A stretch of 64,000 nt of DNA from Varroa destructor (Eukaryota > Arthropoda > Arachnida > Mesostigmata > Varroidae): contig NW_019211457.1 of NCBI RefSeq assembly GCF_002443255.2, positions 38,229,126 to 38,293,125 on the forward strand. The letters are read 5' to 3'. A model generated the notes under the pieces. That model saw only the letters and a program-made list of their open reading frames with translations. It ran no database searches and was not told the origin of the DNA. This document shows, piece after piece, positions 62,501 to 64,000 of this stretch (position 1 is the first letter of the stretch; the number at the start of each line of letters is the position of its first letter). A program made the translations under genes and the position numbers.

Positions 62501-64000
62501 GCATTTCGAAATGCATAGTTAGCGTGGGGGTGCAGCAGCACAGCTACGCAAAGGCTGCTACGATCTAGATGGTAGGGGCAAGCGGGAAGGCAGGGACTTC
62601 GGGCACACCGAATCAAGTCGGCTTGACTTGGCTCAAGAGCAGCAGCAGTAGTTTCCCTAAGAGGAACTGCTGTCTGCTTCCCAAGTGAGTTTCTTCGTAT
62701 CCAGGGGTTCCCTACCGGTTGCCTCCTGCTATTCGTCGTTCGCTTGTGTGATCCCTGCTGGCCCCAGTTCGTCCCGTGCCGCCATCCTTCCCTCACTGGT
62801 CCCTCTGGCAGAAGTAGCACAGAGCTCCCCGTCGCTCTTTCCCAACCGGCATGCTAGTTCGTGCTGGCCAGCCAGTCGACCAGCAAGCCCAAGGACTAGC
62901 TGGATGGCCGGCTGAATGTGGAATGAAAGTGGCAGCGATGGGGGGATATGGCAGCAGATCTAGGTCTTTCTCTTGCTCCCTCATAGGTGGATGTGAGAGT
63001 TGAGATGGCATCGGGGACTCCGGCGGTAGCAGCGGCCACTGCTGCCGTTCGGTCGGCACAGGGCGGACAGCGGGCCCCTAGGGGATAAGAGCACGGAGCT
63101 TCAGCGAAAGGACCGACTGAGGACGAACGAACGGACAGCGTCAGGTCGGCCTTACATTAGAAAAGCCAGGGGACCTTGGGATCCACCGCGGCGATAGCAG
63201 CAGCATCGGCATTGGTGAGAGTAACTGAGAGAAATAGGGAGTGAGAGGCACACGAAGATGGGACTGCTACGAAAGCCCTGGAAGAAAGGAAGCCTTCCTT
63301 CAGTAGTCTCTGCCGTAAGCCGCTGCCGTTCCCATAGGCTGTAGTATGTTGCTTGGCTTTGCCTCCAATTACGTCGTCGTTGGAACTGCAGGATACAGCA
63401 GAGCTAGTCGCCTGCCACTCCGAGACTCCGACTACTACCAGTAGCAGCCTATTAAAGCTCGCCCGGAGCGTGGCACATCGACTCACTTTGTAAACGTAAT
63501 GGTACACAACGCATTTAACACAGACAACATCCAATTTTAGCTGAGACGACGCTTCCTCTAGGCCTTTACTGCTCGTAACTTCCGGCATCGTAGCACTGTA
63601 CATTATTGGACGCTGCACACTGTTTGACCAGGTTACCTGATGAGGCATGCATAACGGGGAAAAATAAACAGTTACATTAGAGCCGTAGTAGGTGCGCTGT
63701 TCGGCGTCAGACAGATATTGGTAGCTGATACGGTGAAAACGACAATGTAGCAGACGGTGGTGATATTTGCGTTTTTAACAACCTCTTTCTTCAATAGCCA
63801 ACAATGCGGACGCGTCTAGTCACACTTCGAGTGGAATCCGTTGCACAGACACGCACCATCTTCGTTACTAGCGCTCCACATCTCCTTCTCTTTTGCTCAC
63901 ATTCCAACTGCTTAGCTCGAGGCTGGCTTTTCGTATGGGCTCTTGGAGATGGCCATCCAAAGATAGATCCTAGTGCACTCTGGGGAGTCATTTTTTCAAA
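59533..64000 (+). other. Start of the third intron of the zinc-finger gene, GC-rich, no exon seen
   Basis: Sequence from about 60000 onward is GC-rich with CAG/CTG-type runs and repeated CCAGTTGGCCGG- and GGCCAGTC-like words. It gives many chance open frames on both strands. A minus-strand frame around 63590-63490 ends in a donor-like TACAAA|GTGAGT, but no partner exon was found. The transcription direction follows the host gene. Confidence 0.4.
62147..62200. repeat. Compound (TA)n repeat, nearly palindromic
   Basis: Three TA runs separated by single G/GC interruptions. Because TA repeats are self-complementary the tract could form a cruciform. Confidence 0.95.

Noticed and set aside
63490..63590. 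Minus-strand frame ending in TACAAA|GTGAGT
   Set aside because: A plausible donor, but no partner exon or recognisable protein; it may be a first exon of an unknown gene.

Overview
The window looks like nuclear DNA of an arthropod, possibly a mite or another chelicerate. Genes are split by GT-AG introns, some very short (58 nt, perhaps 45 nt) and some over 10 kb. The DNA is AT-rich with GC-richer blocks and carries microsatellites and a decayed mariner transposon. No bacterial operon, CRISPR array or rRNA is seen. The organism is inferred only from architecture and protein similarity; no database search was possible.

Four protein-coding genes can be supported. (1) A plus-strand BTB-BACK gene at 1161-5253, six or seven exons, ends in a long Lys/Arg/Ser-rich tail instead of kelch repeats. 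(2) A minus-strand REX1BD homologue (REX1-B domain) lies at 6612-9390, tail-to-tail with the first gene. Its large intron holds a possible tiny membrane-protein gene. (3) A plus-strand PIGW/GWT1 homologue at 17589-22029 (GPI-anchor inositol acyltransferase) has seven coding exons whose phases all join cleanly. Only the initiator exon is missing. A perfect 110-bp inverted repeat sits in one of its introns. (4) The 5' part of a zinc-finger transcription-factor gene of the BCL11/Spalt (SALL) kind runs on the plus strand. A first coding exon at 36073-36124 carries the NuRD-recruiting SRRKQ motif, followed by exons at 46479-46595 and 59332-59532. The last holds a C2HC zinc knuckle. The rest of this gene lies beyond the window.

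Layout: 1-9.4 kb is compact genic DNA. 9.4-17.5 kb is AT-rich and contains no firm gene, though a broken reading frame and a 3 x 53 bp tandem repeat are visible. 17.6-22.3 kb is PIGW. 22.3-34 kb is mostly non-coding and holds a degenerate mariner element at 23.7-25.7 kb. From about 34 kb to the end the window is the promoter, leader and giant introns of the zinc-finger gene, with GC-richer islands near 34-36, 44.5-46, 49-50.5 and 59.3-63.9 kb. These may be regulatory or alternative-promoter sequence. The four genes are unrelated in function (ubiquitin/BTB-type adaptor, DNA-repair-domain protein, GPI biosynthesis, chromatin-linked transcription factor), as is normal for an animal genome.
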